NCBI GenBank assembly: GCA_016716665.1
Contig: JADJVH010000011.1
Coordinates: 1-64,000 of the forward strand
Source of the DNA: Candidatus Opimibacter iunctus
GTDB lineage: Bacteria > Bacteroidota > Bacteroidia > Chitinophagales > Saprospiraceae
Reading direction: 5' to 3'
Length of the DNA stretch: 64,000 bases
Shown here: positions 42,063 to 51,450 of the stretch, piece by piece
How the letters are laid out: every line of letters starts with the position of its first letter
Position numbering within the stretch: the first letter of the stretch is position 1
Notes under the pieces: generated by a model
What the model was told of the DNA's origin: nothing
What the model saw: the letters and a program-made list of their open reading frames with translations, nothing else
The model's database searches: none
Made by a program: the position numbers and the translations under genes

Positions 42063-43673
42063 CTATGCTTTGACCCTCACATACTGCGTCGCCGACTTGC
42101 CATCAACAGTCATCGTCACTGCATACATCTCTCCGATCGTGAATGGCTTCACTTTGCGGATGAAATGATTGGCACCCAACTGCACCTGGTTTGTCCAGTC
42201 TTCTTTCAGGACAACTTTTCCTTTCTCATCCGAGATCGTAACCGATATCCGCGATTTTTGACTGAGGGTAAAAAGGATATTAAACATTTCATCACCTGAG
42301 GTCGGGAATATCTGTAACTGCAGGCCATTATGGCTCTGCACATTGAGTTGATCTTTTATTGGTCCTTTACGCTTCACCACATAGACTTTGTAGGCTACAG
42401 GATGCGCCACACTCTGATCACTATCATTGATCCAGAAGATATTGGCGGCTGTGCTTTCGATCCCACCATACACGTAGCCTACCAGCATGGAGTCTCCGCG
42501 CAGTTGGTCGAGCTTGATGACCCCATTGTCATAGCGGGGGATTCCGGAGGCAGGGATAAACTCTGCACTGGCTCCGAGGTAACCGGGCATTTCAATGGAA
42601 AGTTTGTATTCTGTCAGCATGCCTTGAGCATCTTGGGTAACTCTCGATATTGTTTTTACAAACGGGACATCGCTATCCTCCACGAGTTTTCCATCCTCAT
42701 CAGCATATTGGGCGATGCCGCCAAAGAAAATGGTATGCATGGCCTGATCGGCAGACGAGTACATGGGCATGACCGCACTGTGATAGTTGCAGTAGTATTG
42801 TGCAAAGCCTGGCACGGCAGTGTATTTGTTTTGATCAATACTCACCACATTGAGATAAGGCAGATCCGCGATGAGTTGAAACGGACCTGAATAGCTCATC
42901 AACCCTTCCTGTCCGTCAGGTAGAATCAGCGGAGCTACGTTGTAATCCCTGCGGTGAAATGCTGCCGTATCGGTCACCGAAGTATATTGCGTAACCTTGA
43001 TGCTTGTACCATCATTTTCAAGTTGGAATCTGCGGAACCCATTGATATATTCCTGGGTGAAGGAGGGATGGTTCATCGGATTATAGTTACCGTCAAATTT
43101 TTGTCCGCCGACCAGGAAGTAGGTCTCATTGATCTTGTGGAGATGCCCTCCGGTGACCGCAAACCGGGGATCAGTCATTGTCTTCACATATGGGCTGAGG
43201 TCCTGCCCATTGATGACCGCCATGATCACAGAAGGCATATCAATCGCAGTCAACATCGCATAGGTGACTTTGGCATCTATAGTCTGGCTGTGTCCATACC
43301 CACCGACGAGGTATAGGGTATTCCCATCCTGGTGGAATTCCATATTGGTGGAACTCAGTTGATCCTGCAAAGGGATAGACAGTGAAGTGAGTGGCGAGGT
43401 CCATATTTTTTGGTGCGCGGGATCCACCACGGTAAGTTGTATGTTGCGCCCTTCCGGATTGAATGTAGCCCAGGGTTGTCTCCGGTGCAGGCCATCGATC
43501 CTGCCTCCGACAATCAGCCACAAGCCATCATGCTGTCCCCATGCATAGGCCTGGATACCTGGCAGTCCTTCCATGCGTAACGGTTCGAGATGTATTTGGA
43601 ATGGATCAGATTGAGCTTGTGTAGAAAATACCGAAATGAAGAGGGCAATAATGAGGGTCAGCTTCCGTGTCAT
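42063..43673 (-). CDS. Exported Kelch-like protein with T9SS-like C-terminus
   Basis: The frame opens at 43733, but the Met at 43673 (MTRKLTLIIALFISVFSTQA) gives a clean signal peptide and 536 residues. Kelch-type blades are visible: DGLWLIVGGRIDGLH, NTLYLVGGYGHSQT, ETYFLVGGQKFDG and HTIFFGGIAQYAD, consistent with a beta-propeller. The last 90 residues (LQLQIFPTSGDEMFNILFTL, SQKSRISVTISDEKGKVVL, HFIRKVKPFTIGEMYAVTM) resemble a divergent T9SS sorting domain in which the usual P-N-P is replaced by P-T-S. It lies on the same strand after the LytTR regulator gene. Confidence 0.75.
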   Translation of the reverse strand: MTRKLTLIIALFISVFSTQAQSDPFQIHLEPLRMEGLPGIQAYAWGQHDGLWLIVGGRIDGLHRRQPWATFNPEGRNIQLTVVDPAHQKIWTSPLTSLSIPLQDQLSSTNMEFHQDGNTLYLVGGYGHSQTIDAKVTYAMLTAIDMPSVIMAVINGQDLSPYVKTMTDPRFAVTGGHLHKINETYFLVGGQKFDGNYNPMNHPSFTQEYINGFRRFQLENDGTSIKVTQYTSVTDTAAFHRRDYNVAPLILPDGQEGLMSYSGPFQLIADLPYLNVVSIDQNKYTAVPGFAQYYCNYHSAVMPMYSSADQAMHTIFFGGIAQYADEDGKLVEDSDVPFVKTISRVTQDAQGMLTEYKLSIEMPGYLGASAEFIPASGIPRYDNGVIKLDQLRGDSMLVGYVYGGIESTAANIFWINDSDQSVAHPVAYKVYVVKRKGPIKDQLNVQSHNGLQLQIFPTSGDEMFNILFTLSQKSRISVTISDEKGKVVLKEDWTNQVQLGANHFIRKVKPFTIGEMYAVTMTVDGKSATQYVRVKA

Positions 43674-43762
43674 GATACACTTATCTAAATGAAGCAGAAA
43701 GGTAGAGGTTAAAGCGCTGATAGAGTGTAACAAATGTTATGTACGTCCGGTAATTAGAAGAA

Positions 43763-44530
43763 TTATAATTTATACAGGCTCTTCATCTTCGCGATAAATT
43801 CTTCTTTCCTTCGGCGGCTCACCTCCAGCATTTTCTGGTTGTTCATCACGACAAACCCACCTTCCCCTTTCTGGTATTCCCGGATATGGCGGATGTTGAC
43901 AATATACGAGCGGTGAATCCTCACGAAATGATCGGGATCAAGCAATGCGTCATATTCAGCAAGGGTCCTGGAAGACATAAAGCTGGTCTTGTTGTCCAGG
44001 TGGAAGATGGTGTAGCAACTCTCAGCTTCACAGTACAGGATATCAGCCACACGGATCACCCTGAAGCCTTTGGAATCCGGGATACAGATTTTCATGTCAT
44101 CTGTATGCTTCAGTTTCTGGATGTTGTACAACAGCGCTTCATAATTCTGATGTACGTGCTTTGAACGTATGCGCTCGATAGCCTTATTGATGGCCCTGCT
44201 GAAGTGATCCTCATCGATAGGCTTGAGCAGGTAATCCACCGCACTGTATTGGAAGGCGCGCAGTGCATAGCTGTTGTACGCGGTGGCAAAGATGACTTCG
44301 ATGTGCCTGGCCTGGATGGCGGACAAGACATCAAAGGCATTGAGATTGGGCATCTGGATATCCATGATGAGCAGATCAGGCTGTAGCTGGTTGATCTGTA
44401 TGATGGCATCTTCCGGATCGGTGCAAGACGCCACCACTGCGACTTCGCCTGTATAGCCACGCATCAGTAGTTCCAGGATTTTGAGGCCCCTGGGCTCATC
44501 ATCGACCAGGATGGCCTTAATCAGGTTCAT
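43763..44530 (-). CDS. LytTR family response regulator
   Basis: The chosen ATG at 44530 (MNLIKAILVDDEPRGLKILE) starts the receiver domain exactly; the longer frame from 44713 only overlaps the kinase gene. The receiver has D10, D11, phospho-acceptor D57 (LLIMDIQMPN), T83 and K103. A LytTR DNA-binding domain fills residues about 155-255 (ILYCEAESCYTIFHLDNKTS, FVRIHRSYIVNIRHIREYQK). It overlaps the upstream kinase gene by 14 bases and surely acts with it. LytTR regulators bind paired short direct repeats; targets cannot be read here. Confidence 0.93.
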   Translation of the reverse strand: MNLIKAILVDDEPRGLKILELLMRGYTGEVAVVASCTDPEDAIIQINQLQPDLLIMDIQMPNLNAFDVLSAIQARHIEVIFATAYNSYALRAFQYSAVDYLLKPIDEDHFSRAINKAIERIRSKHVHQNYEALLYNIQKLKHTDDMKICIPDSKGFRVIRVADILYCEAESCYTIFHLDNKTSFMSSRTLAEYDALLDPDHFVRIHRSYIVNIRHIREYQKGEGGFVVMNNQKMLEVSRRRKEEFIAKMKSLYKL

Positions 44531-47500
44531 AGGTGTTGTGTTTAAAGCGTAAGCGGACAATGGTTCCTTTGCCCGGCGTAATTTCTGATTTATCGATGAG
44601 CTCCAGGCGATAATCAGCCGCATATTTTTTATTGAGCAATTCCATACGCTTCCGGATGTTGTCCAATGCGACAGAATGATGCTCTTTCGTAGGATTGTCA
44701 CGTGATCTGGCATGGATGCCTACGCCAAAGTCTTCCACCTCGCATACGACATCCTCACCATCCTTGTAAAACCGTACAAAGAGTTGCTTGTCTCCTTTCA
44801 GTCCGCTCAGTCCATGCCAGAGTGCGTTTTCAACGATGGGTTGCAACAACAGGGGCGCCATCATGATGCTGTCTGCCTGGAGTGCGTGGTCTGTCTCCAT
44901 GGTGTAATGGAATTGATCAAAACGCAGTTTTTCCATCTCCAGATAATTGTGGATGTATTCCATTGTCAGGGATAGTGAGACAGATGGAAGTTGTGACTGG
45001 TCGAGGGTCGAACGTAACAGGTAAGAAAATTTATTGAGGTAGATATTGGCATTGACATTGTCCCCTGACATGATCATCTCCTTGATGCTATTGAGACAGT
45101 TGAAGACAAAGTGTGGGTTCATCTGGGCATGCAGGGCCTTGAGCTCATACTCGACGACCATGCGGTCAAGATTGGAGATCGTACGCATTTGTTTCAGGCG
45201 GTACCTGATGATCCTCCACAAGATCAATCCAATGAGGATGGCCATCGGGAGTATAAATATCCACCGGGCGTAAAACGGGGCCAGAACAGTGATCCTGTAG
45301 GTCTTGTAGGAAGGAGACCAATAGTTGTTTTTAGATTCCACCTTGAGGGTCAGCGTGTAGCGTCCGGGCGGTATCCTGGTGAGCAGGATCTCAGGTTTGT
45401 CGATCATGATCCAGGAGGCAGTGTTGTTCCTTTCTAGTTTATAGGAGAAGACCTGGTTGCCGGGGTCGTCAAAATTGAGCGTGATAAATTTGAGTTGCAT
45501 CGTATTCTCATCAGGAGAGAACTCAATTTCTTCCCCGGGCAGATCAATCGTCCGCTTACCGAAGATATTGATATTGGATATGAGCGGGGCATTGTGCCGC
45601 TGCTGCAGCGGCTGACCGCCTTCAAAAGTGTAGATGACATCATCGCCGGCAAAGAGGATTTCATTGGTAAGCTCGTTTTTGAAAAATCCGAGGGAGGAGA
45701 TGATCTCATTGGTCCAGCCATCTGCTGCGGCAAGCACCCGGTATTGGTGTGACCGTGTATCAAGCGAGACCAACGTACCCTGCACACTGAGGTAATGCAA
45801 GACATCTCCGATCATCGTCTGGTAATGATTGATCGCCGGGCTCAGGCGCTGATCGCTGAAGATCTCGAAGGGTTTGCCGGGACGAAGGATATGCCAGTTG
45901 TCATTGTTGGTCGTAAACCACAGGTCATCCAGCGAATTGCGATGCATGAAGTAGGGTTTCTTGGCATTTCGCTGCATGGGTAGTTTTTCGATGAGGGAAT
46001 CGATACGCTGCTCCTTGATATTGTATCGCGCCATCGCATCACCACAAAACCAGATGTTTCCTTCAGGATCCTCAGCGATGCGGAACGGGATATTGACCCT
46101 GAACTTTTCATTTTCAGCATCATGGCTGATCAACGTCATCTGTTTACCATCAGGATCAATCTTGTAAGCATTGTTTTCTTCATTTCCGGTGACCCATATT
46201 TCTCCAGTGCGGCTCCGATAGATATCCTGGACAAACATGTCACCTGTACAATCAGGACAGTTTTTAAAATGCAGTGGTTTTACTTCGCCTGTTTTCTTGT
46301 TATAGGAAAACAAGCCCCTGAAGCTGCAGATCCAAAGGATTTCATCAGAGAAAGGAAGCAACTTGCCAATCGGCAGGATTTTGTTATCTTTTTTAAAAAA
46401 GACCTGGTTCCTGAGTGCATATGTCTGGTCATCGATCACGAGCATACCGGAATGGGTAGTGGTGACATACCATACACCATCACCCTTCTCCATGTATTTG
46501 ATGATCAGTGGAAGACCTTCTATGTCTCCGGTGATCCTGTGCCCCTGTATGATCGGATCACTTTCCTGCTTGTACAATCCGTCAGTGGAGCCAATCCATA
46601 TCCGGTGATCATGATCTATCAGGAATGCAGTGATGGTGATTTCAGGCAACATCAACTGTGGGTCAAGCCGGGCATTACCCTTTTTAAAATCAAAATGCAG
46701 CGCATAACATCCCTTGGTGCCGGTAATGAACAGCGTGGAGTCATCAAGCACATGAATATCCGATCGCCATGTCATATTGGAGGCTATGCCAGGATCGATC
46801 GGGAGGGTGATGGATTGGTGTGTTGAAAGATCCTGAAGTATAATCTTCCGGTACCTCGCTGAGAGGTAGGCTAAACCATTGCCTGGTATAGCCTTGAGAT
46901 CGATTTCCGGATCAATGGTGATCAGCCCGGTGTCCAGTGGTGAAACGTTTGCCTCAGGTATGATTTGGTTTGATGCAGGATCAAATACACTATAGCCTTC
47001 ACTGTTTTTCTGAAACATCCGGCCATCAGGGAGCAGGAACATTTTTCGTCCGTAGAGCATCCATGCCTTACCGATATCAGCAGCAGTGTAGTAGGGAAGG
47101 GAAGTTGTTAATTGGACTGAAGGGTCGAACACATAAAAGCCTGTCTTAGTGCTGAGGCCATAGTTTCCTTTTGCATCCTTACCGATATCCGCAATGTGGT
47201 ACGCCCAGTTTTTGAGGTTTTCTTCGGCATCAAAAGACAGTGGCTTTAACGTATAATCATTCGTATTGAGCAGATATGCGCCATATTGTGTGGCGATCCC
47301 CAGCTCGCGATCATCGAGGGCATGGACAGATACGATGGCCTGGTCAGCTTTGTCAAATTGGTCATTGAGCGTCGTGAGGTTGATAAATGAAGTGCCATCA
47401 TATCTGTTGAGGCCATATTCGGTACTCACCCAGAGGAATCCATTTTGGTCCTGGCAGATCGCGGTGATGCGGTTATTGCTCAGCCCCTGCCCAGTATTGT

Positions 47501-47606
47501 ATTTTGAAAACTGACTGCGCTGAAGTTGACCGGACAGATGGCCACCCGGAAGGAAAAACAGCAAGGCTGATATCCATATATTCCACCGCACCAGTATCAT
47601 ATCCAT
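44517..47606 (-). CDS. Sensor histidine kinase: Reg_prop propeller, Y_Y_Y domain and LytS-type His_kinase
   Basis: The 1029-residue hybrid-type sensor has an N-terminal signal (to about residue 26), then some 700 residues of regulator-propeller blades (NGFLWVSTEYGLNRYDGTSF, HRIWIGSTDGLYK, GEIWVTGNEENN, GNIWFCGDAMARYNIKEQ). A Y_Y_Y domain follows (NVFSYKLERN-like NQVFSYKLERNNTASW, IPPGRYTLTLKVES), then one membrane helix (WIFILPMAILIGLILWRIIR). The cytoplasmic part is a His_kinase/HATPase of the LytS type with LHAQMNPHFVFNCLNSIKEM (phospho-His in NPHF) and PLLLQPIVENALWHGL. There is no fused receiver; the LytTR regulator is the separate downstream gene. Confidence 0.93.
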   Translation of the reverse strand: MDMILVRWNIWISALLFFLPGGHLSGQLQRSQFSKYNTGQGLSNNRITAICQDQNGFLWVSTEYGLNRYDGTSFINLTTLNDQFDKADQAIVSVHALDDRELGIATQYGAYLLNTNDYTLKPLSFDAEENLKNWAYHIADIGKDAKGNYGLSTKTGFYVFDPSVQLTTSLPYYTAADIGKAWMLYGRKMFLLPDGRMFQKNSEGYSVFDPASNQIIPEANVSPLDTGLITIDPEIDLKAIPGNGLAYLSARYRKIILQDLSTHQSITLPIDPGIASNMTWRSDIHVLDDSTLFITGTKGCYALHFDFKKGNARLDPQLMLPEITITAFLIDHDHRIWIGSTDGLYKQESDPIIQGHRITGDIEGLPLIIKYMEKGDGVWYVTTTHSGMLVIDDQTYALRNQVFFKKDNKILPIGKLLPFSDEILWICSFRGLFSYNKKTGEVKPLHFKNCPDCTGDMFVQDIYRSRTGEIWVTGNEENNAYKIDPDGKQMTLISHDAENEKFRVNIPFRIAEDPEGNIWFCGDAMARYNIKEQRIDSLIEKLPMQRNAKKPYFMHRNSLDDLWFTTNNDNWHILRPGKPFEIFSDQRLSPAINHYQTMIGDVLHYLSVQGTLVSLDTRSHQYRVLAAADGWTNEIISSLGFFKNELTNEILFAGDDVIYTFEGGQPLQQRHNAPLISNINIFGKRTIDLPGEEIEFSPDENTMQLKFITLNFDDPGNQVFSYKLERNNTASWIMIDKPEILLTRIPPGRYTLTLKVESKNNYWSPSYKTYRITVLAPFYARWIFILPMAILIGLILWRIIRYRLKQMRTISNLDRMVVEYELKALHAQMNPHFVFNCLNSIKEMIMSGDNVNANIYLNKFSYLLRSTLDQSQLPSVSLSLTMEYIHNYLEMEKLRFDQFHYTMETDHALQADSIMMAPLLLQPIVENALWHGLSGLKGDKQLFVRFYKDGEDVVCEVEDFGVGIHARSRDNPTKEHHSVALDNIRKRMELLNKKYAADYRLELIDKSEITPGKGTIVRLRFKHNTYEPD

Positions 47607-47892
47607 GACGCTTTAGGCAAGTAAGACCGGTGAGGAGAAAGGAGCAGGGTCATGGACAATTCATATAAGCAATAGCTGGTCAATCTTCATTCAAAGGGGC
47701 AGTCACAACCATTCCGGCAGCAGGCCAGAAGAGGTTGTGAGGAGTCATTACAAAAGTAGATCGAATCCTGAGATCATTGGTAGCTCCTGATAGGCCGCTC
47801 ACAGGATGGTTGCCACCGCTCACTTACTTTAACATGACGGGTATGCTGACAGGTTGATCTTTGTAAATGAACCTGTCACTTGCTTCCCGACT
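47607..47892. other. Divergent intergenic region
   Basis: This is the space between the start of the sensor kinase gene (minus) and the adhesin gene (plus). TGATCTTTG at about 47855-47863 is close to a -7 box for the plus-strand gene. No gene is seen. As the only control region between the two-component system and the adhesin operon, it is a natural place for LytTR binding, which is inference. Confidence 0.4.
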
Positions 47893-50800
47893 ATGAAACA
47901 TTGTTTTCGCATCCTGCTCCCTCTCCTCGTTATTGCATCTAGCTCTTTATACGCCCAAAACGTTGGCATCGGCACCCAAAAACCCCATCAAAGCGGAATC
48001 CTGGATATCGAGAGCCATGACAAGGGGATATTGGTCCCCCGGATGTCGGAGGCAGAGATGAAGGCCATTCCACAGCCGGCACAGGGCTTATTGGTCTTTA
48101 ACCAAACCACCTCTTCATTCTGGTATTTTAAAAGTGAGGATTTGGGATGGGTGGAGATCAATGGCTCGGCTGCTGCCGGAGATCGTAATCCATTGATGAT
48201 GTCTGCCATCAATGATGCAGATGGGGATACAAAGGTGGAGACGGAGTTTAATTCAAATGACAACCAGGTTCGGTTTTCAGTTTCAGGGGATGAGATCATG
48301 CGACTCCGGAAAAACGGTCATGGATCTCCAATGCTGGAGATGGAAAATGATGCTACATCGATCATGATAGGGTTGAATGCGGGGCTCAATAATAATCCGG
48401 ATATCATCAATCTGAATGGATTGGACAATGTATTTATCGGACAGAATGCAGGGGAAACAAACATATCAGGTAGTGGTAATGTGGCCATCGGGATAGAGGC
48501 TTTGCAGCTTAATCTTTCAGGCTGGGATAACACAGCTCTAGGCCGCAGTACGTTGTTTAATAATACAACCGGCGAAGCTAATGTCGGCCTTGGGGGCTAT
48601 TCATTATTGGCCAATACAACCGGCAATTCGAATATTGGCATAGGTGCTCTCTGCCTGGCTTCAAACCAGACCTTGAGTCATCTTATTGCAATCGGTGATT
48701 CTGCGCTGTATTCCAATACGGAAGGAGAAGGGAACATAGCTATTGGATTTCAAACTTTGTGGTCTAATATCCAGGGGTCCGACAATCTGGCCATAGGCCA
48801 TGAAGCCCTATCGCTTAACACTGTCGGAAATTCTAATATAGCGTTAGGTTCCCAAGCTTTAAAGAAAAACCTCGAAGGCGTTGGAAATATCGCTATCGGT
48901 TACAATGCACTCCTCGACAACACAGTTGGGGATGGTAATGTGGCTATAGGCTTTGCTCCTTTGACCAACAACACCACTGGTAGTGGGAATGTAGGTATAG
49001 GGGATGAAAGCCTCAGCGCCAATACCACAGGTGATTATAATGTCGCGATGGGGCCAAATGCACTTATTGATAATATCACCGGATCGGCTAACATCGCTAT
49101 CGGGAGAAACGCACTACTAGCCAACACAACCGGGATGTCCAATATCAGTATTGGCAACTTTGCGCTTGCCAATGCCGTAGACCGCAGCAACCTCGTTGCC
49201 ATAGGTGATTCCGCCCTGTATTTGAATGGGACTGGAGCCACCGAGATTTTTCACGGCAGATCCAATACAGCCATAGGGAAATCAACATTAAGTAGCAATA
49301 CCATTGGTTTTGCCAACACTGCCATCGGCCTTCGTGCACTGACCAACAACATCGATGGTCACGCCAATACGGCAATAGGCTCAGGATCGATGCGTGATAA
49401 CACAACTGGAATCAATAATGTGGCAGTCGGTGTATCGTCCATGTTTTTTAATGAATCAGGTGTGGGAAATGTAGCAATCGGAAGTTATGCCCTGGCCAAT
49501 GGCATAGAGGTCAATGAGACTGTTGCCGTAGGCGATTCAGCTTTATTGCATAATACTGGTGCATACAATACTGCCATTGGAGCCAAGGCGTTGGTAGACA
49601 ATACGACCGGGTATTCCAATACCGCTGTGGGGTTTTATACGTTGCCAGGCAATACAGAGGGGTACAAGAATACGGCCATAGGCGCACAGGCTTTATTTGA
49701 CAATACCACAGGATTTGTCAATACCGCAGTAGGCTACCAGGCCCTCACACACAACGAATCCGGAGCAGGCAATGTAGCCGTTGGGGCAAATGCCCTCAAT
49801 TCAAATTTGGCAGGAGGCATCAATGTGGCTATCGGAAATAACGCGCTGTTTTCAAATATAACAGGCGATACCAACACCGTGGTAGGACACAATGCAATGC
49901 ATGACAATGTATTTGGTAAAAACAATACCAGTGTAGGATCATTCAGTCTCTATAGCAATATAGGTGGTATAGAAAACAATGCCTTGGGGGTATCAGCCCT
50001 GGGGTCAAACCTGACCGGAAACTTCAATACTGCGGTTGGTTACAGGGCACTCGCCTTTAATACGATTGGCAACCAGAATACCGCTTTGGGAAATCATGCA
50101 TTGGAACAGAATGTAGGAGGCTTTCAAAATACAGCTACAGGAAACAGGGCACTGGAGAGTAATACATTTGGGAACTATAATACCGCCAATGGCCTTGAAG
50201 CCCTGCTAAGCAATACGACAGGGTTTTCGAATACGGCGGTTGGGATTGTGGCTTTGAAATCAAATACGACTGGCAACTATAACACAGCGACTGGCGCAGG
50301 AGCTTTGCGTGAAAACACCATCGGATACAATAATACGGCAGCAGGGCACGCCGCCTTGCTCAGTAATAAGACCGGCTTTAAAAACACCGGCGTTGGCTTC
50401 GAAGCACTCAAGTCCAATACGTCGGGCAGATGGAATACATCAGTGGGTGATGAAGCCCTGACGTTTAACAAATCAGGCAATGCCAATACTGCAGTAGGCC
50501 ATCTCTCCCTTCAATATAATGTCACAGGATCAAGCAATACCGCCCTGGCAGTCGATGCATTAAGGTTTAATACCACTGGTTCTGAAAATACAGCAGTGGG
50601 CGATGAAGCCTTATATTCAAATACATCCGGATACGCCAATACGGCTATCGGTGTAGTGGCCTTGCAGGAAAATACTACAGGGATATACAATGTAGCTTTC
50701 GGCGCAGGAGCTGCAGATGCCAACACTTCAGGTAGCAGAAATTGTTGTGTCGGTTCGTTCAGCTTATCAGCAGCTACAACAGGGTCACAGAATACGATCA

Positions 50801-51441
50801 TAGGCCACGGCTCATCATTTGCCTTGCTCACCGGATCAAACAATACATTAGTGGGTGCGTGGACCGATGTCACCAACCCTGCTGTTTTCAATGCTACAGC
50901 TATAGGCTATCTCGCCAAGGTAGGGGCTAATAATTCCATGGTGTTTGGCAATACCAGTGTCAACCGATGGGCCTTCGGCACCACTACATCAGACACGAAG
51001 GCCATCGTGGTCGGCAATAATAGTACAAATGGTAACGGAGCATCCTTGTCACTCACCGGGACATGGACCAATACCAGTGACAGGAATAAAAAGGAGGGAT
51101 TTGCAGAGATCAGCGGGCCTGCGTTGCTTGACCAGCTTAGAAGTTTGCCTATCACCAGGTGGAAGTATAAAGGTTCAGATGAATTCCATATCGGCCCGAT
51201 GGCCCAGGATTTCTATGCCATCTTCAACCTGGGCTCGGATGATCTCAGCATCAGCACGATCGACCCTGCAGGGATCGCATTACGCGCTATCCAGGAGCTT
51301 GATGTCCAGTTGACTGAAAAAGACAAAACCATTGAAGCACTCCAGGGCGAAGTGGCGGAATTGAAACAACGTCTTGATCAGTTGGAAGACCTGGAAGCCT
51401 CGGTACGACAGATGCAACAACAAATGGCCAGCCGGAAATAA
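47893..51441 (+). CDS. Trimeric-adhesin-like head-repeat protein with C-terminal S74 chaperone domain
   Basis: The frame opens at 47854; the Met at 47893 (MKHCFRILLPLLVIASSSLY) gives a signal peptide and 1182 residues. After a Bacteroidota phage-tail-like N-terminal region (NVGIGTQKPHQSGILDIESH, GILVPRMSEAEM), residues about 190-950 hold some 47 units of roughly 16 residues of the YadA-head type (N-T-A-I/V-G-x-x-A-L-x-x-N-T-T-G). The C-terminus is an intramolecular chaperone/peptidase S74 domain (SDRNKKEGF, LPITRWKYKG, FHIGPMAQDF) followed by a coiled coil (EKDKTIEALQGEVAELKQRL). S74 domains trimerise and then self-cleave. No YadA membrane anchor is present. It is followed 9 bases later by the giant metalloprotease gene. 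Confidence 0.9.
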   Translation: MKHCFRILLPLLVIASSSLYAQNVGIGTQKPHQSGILDIESHDKGILVPRMSEAEMKAIPQPAQGLLVFNQTTSSFWYFKSEDLGWVEINGSAAAGDRNPLMMSAINDADGDTKVETEFNSNDNQVRFSVSGDEIMRLRKNGHGSPMLEMENDATSIMIGLNAGLNNNPDIINLNGLDNVFIGQNAGETNISGSGNVAIGIEALQLNLSGWDNTALGRSTLFNNTTGEANVGLGGYSLLANTTGNSNIGIGALCLASNQTLSHLIAIGDSALYSNTEGEGNIAIGFQTLWSNIQGSDNLAIGHEALSLNTVGNSNIALGSQALKKNLEGVGNIAIGYNALLDNTVGDGNVAIGFAPLTNNTTGSGNVGIGDESLSANTTGDYNVAMGPNALIDNITGSANIAIGRNALLANTTGMSNISIGNFALANAVDRSNLVAIGDSALYLNGTGATEIFHGRSNTAIGKSTLSSNTIGFANTAIGLRALTNNIDGHANTAIGSGSMRDNTTGINNVAVGVSSMFFNESGVGNVAIGSYALANGIEVNETVAVGDSALLHNTGAYNTAIGAKALVDNTTGYSNTAVGFYTLPGNTEGYKNTAIGAQALFDNTTGFVNTAVGYQALTHNESGAGNVAVGANALNSNLAGGINVAIGNNALFSNITGDTNTVVGHNAMHDNVFGKNNTSVGSFSLYSNIGGIENNALGVSALGSNLTGNFNTAVGYRALAFNTIGNQNTALGNHALEQNVGGFQNTATGNRALESNTFGNYNTANGLEALLSNTTGFSNTAVGIVALKSNTTGNYNTATGAGALRENTIGYNNTAAGHAALLSNKTGFKNTGVGFEALKSNTSGRWNTSVGDEALTFNKSGNANTAVGHLSLQYNVTGSSNTALAVDALRFNTTGSENTAVGDEALYSNTSGYANTAIGVVALQENTTGIYNVAFGAGAADANTSGSRNCCVGSFSLSAATTGSQNTIIGHGSSFALLTGSNNTLVGAWTDVTNPAVFNATAIGYLAKVGANNSMVFGNTSVNRWAFGTTTSDTKAIVVGNNSTNGNGASLSLTGTWTNTSDRNKKEGFAEISGPALLDQLRSLPITRWKYKGSDEFHIGPMAQDFYAIFNLGSDDLSISTIDPAGIALRAIQELDVQLTEKDKTIEALQGEVAELKQRLDQLEDLEASVRQMQQQMASRK

Positions 51442-51450
51442 CCTAAGGCT

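Noticed and set aside
44530..44713. N-terminal extension of the LytTR regulator
   Set aside because: These 61 codons only overlap the kinase gene end and do not resemble a receiver domain; the ATG at 44530 starts exactly at the family N-terminus.
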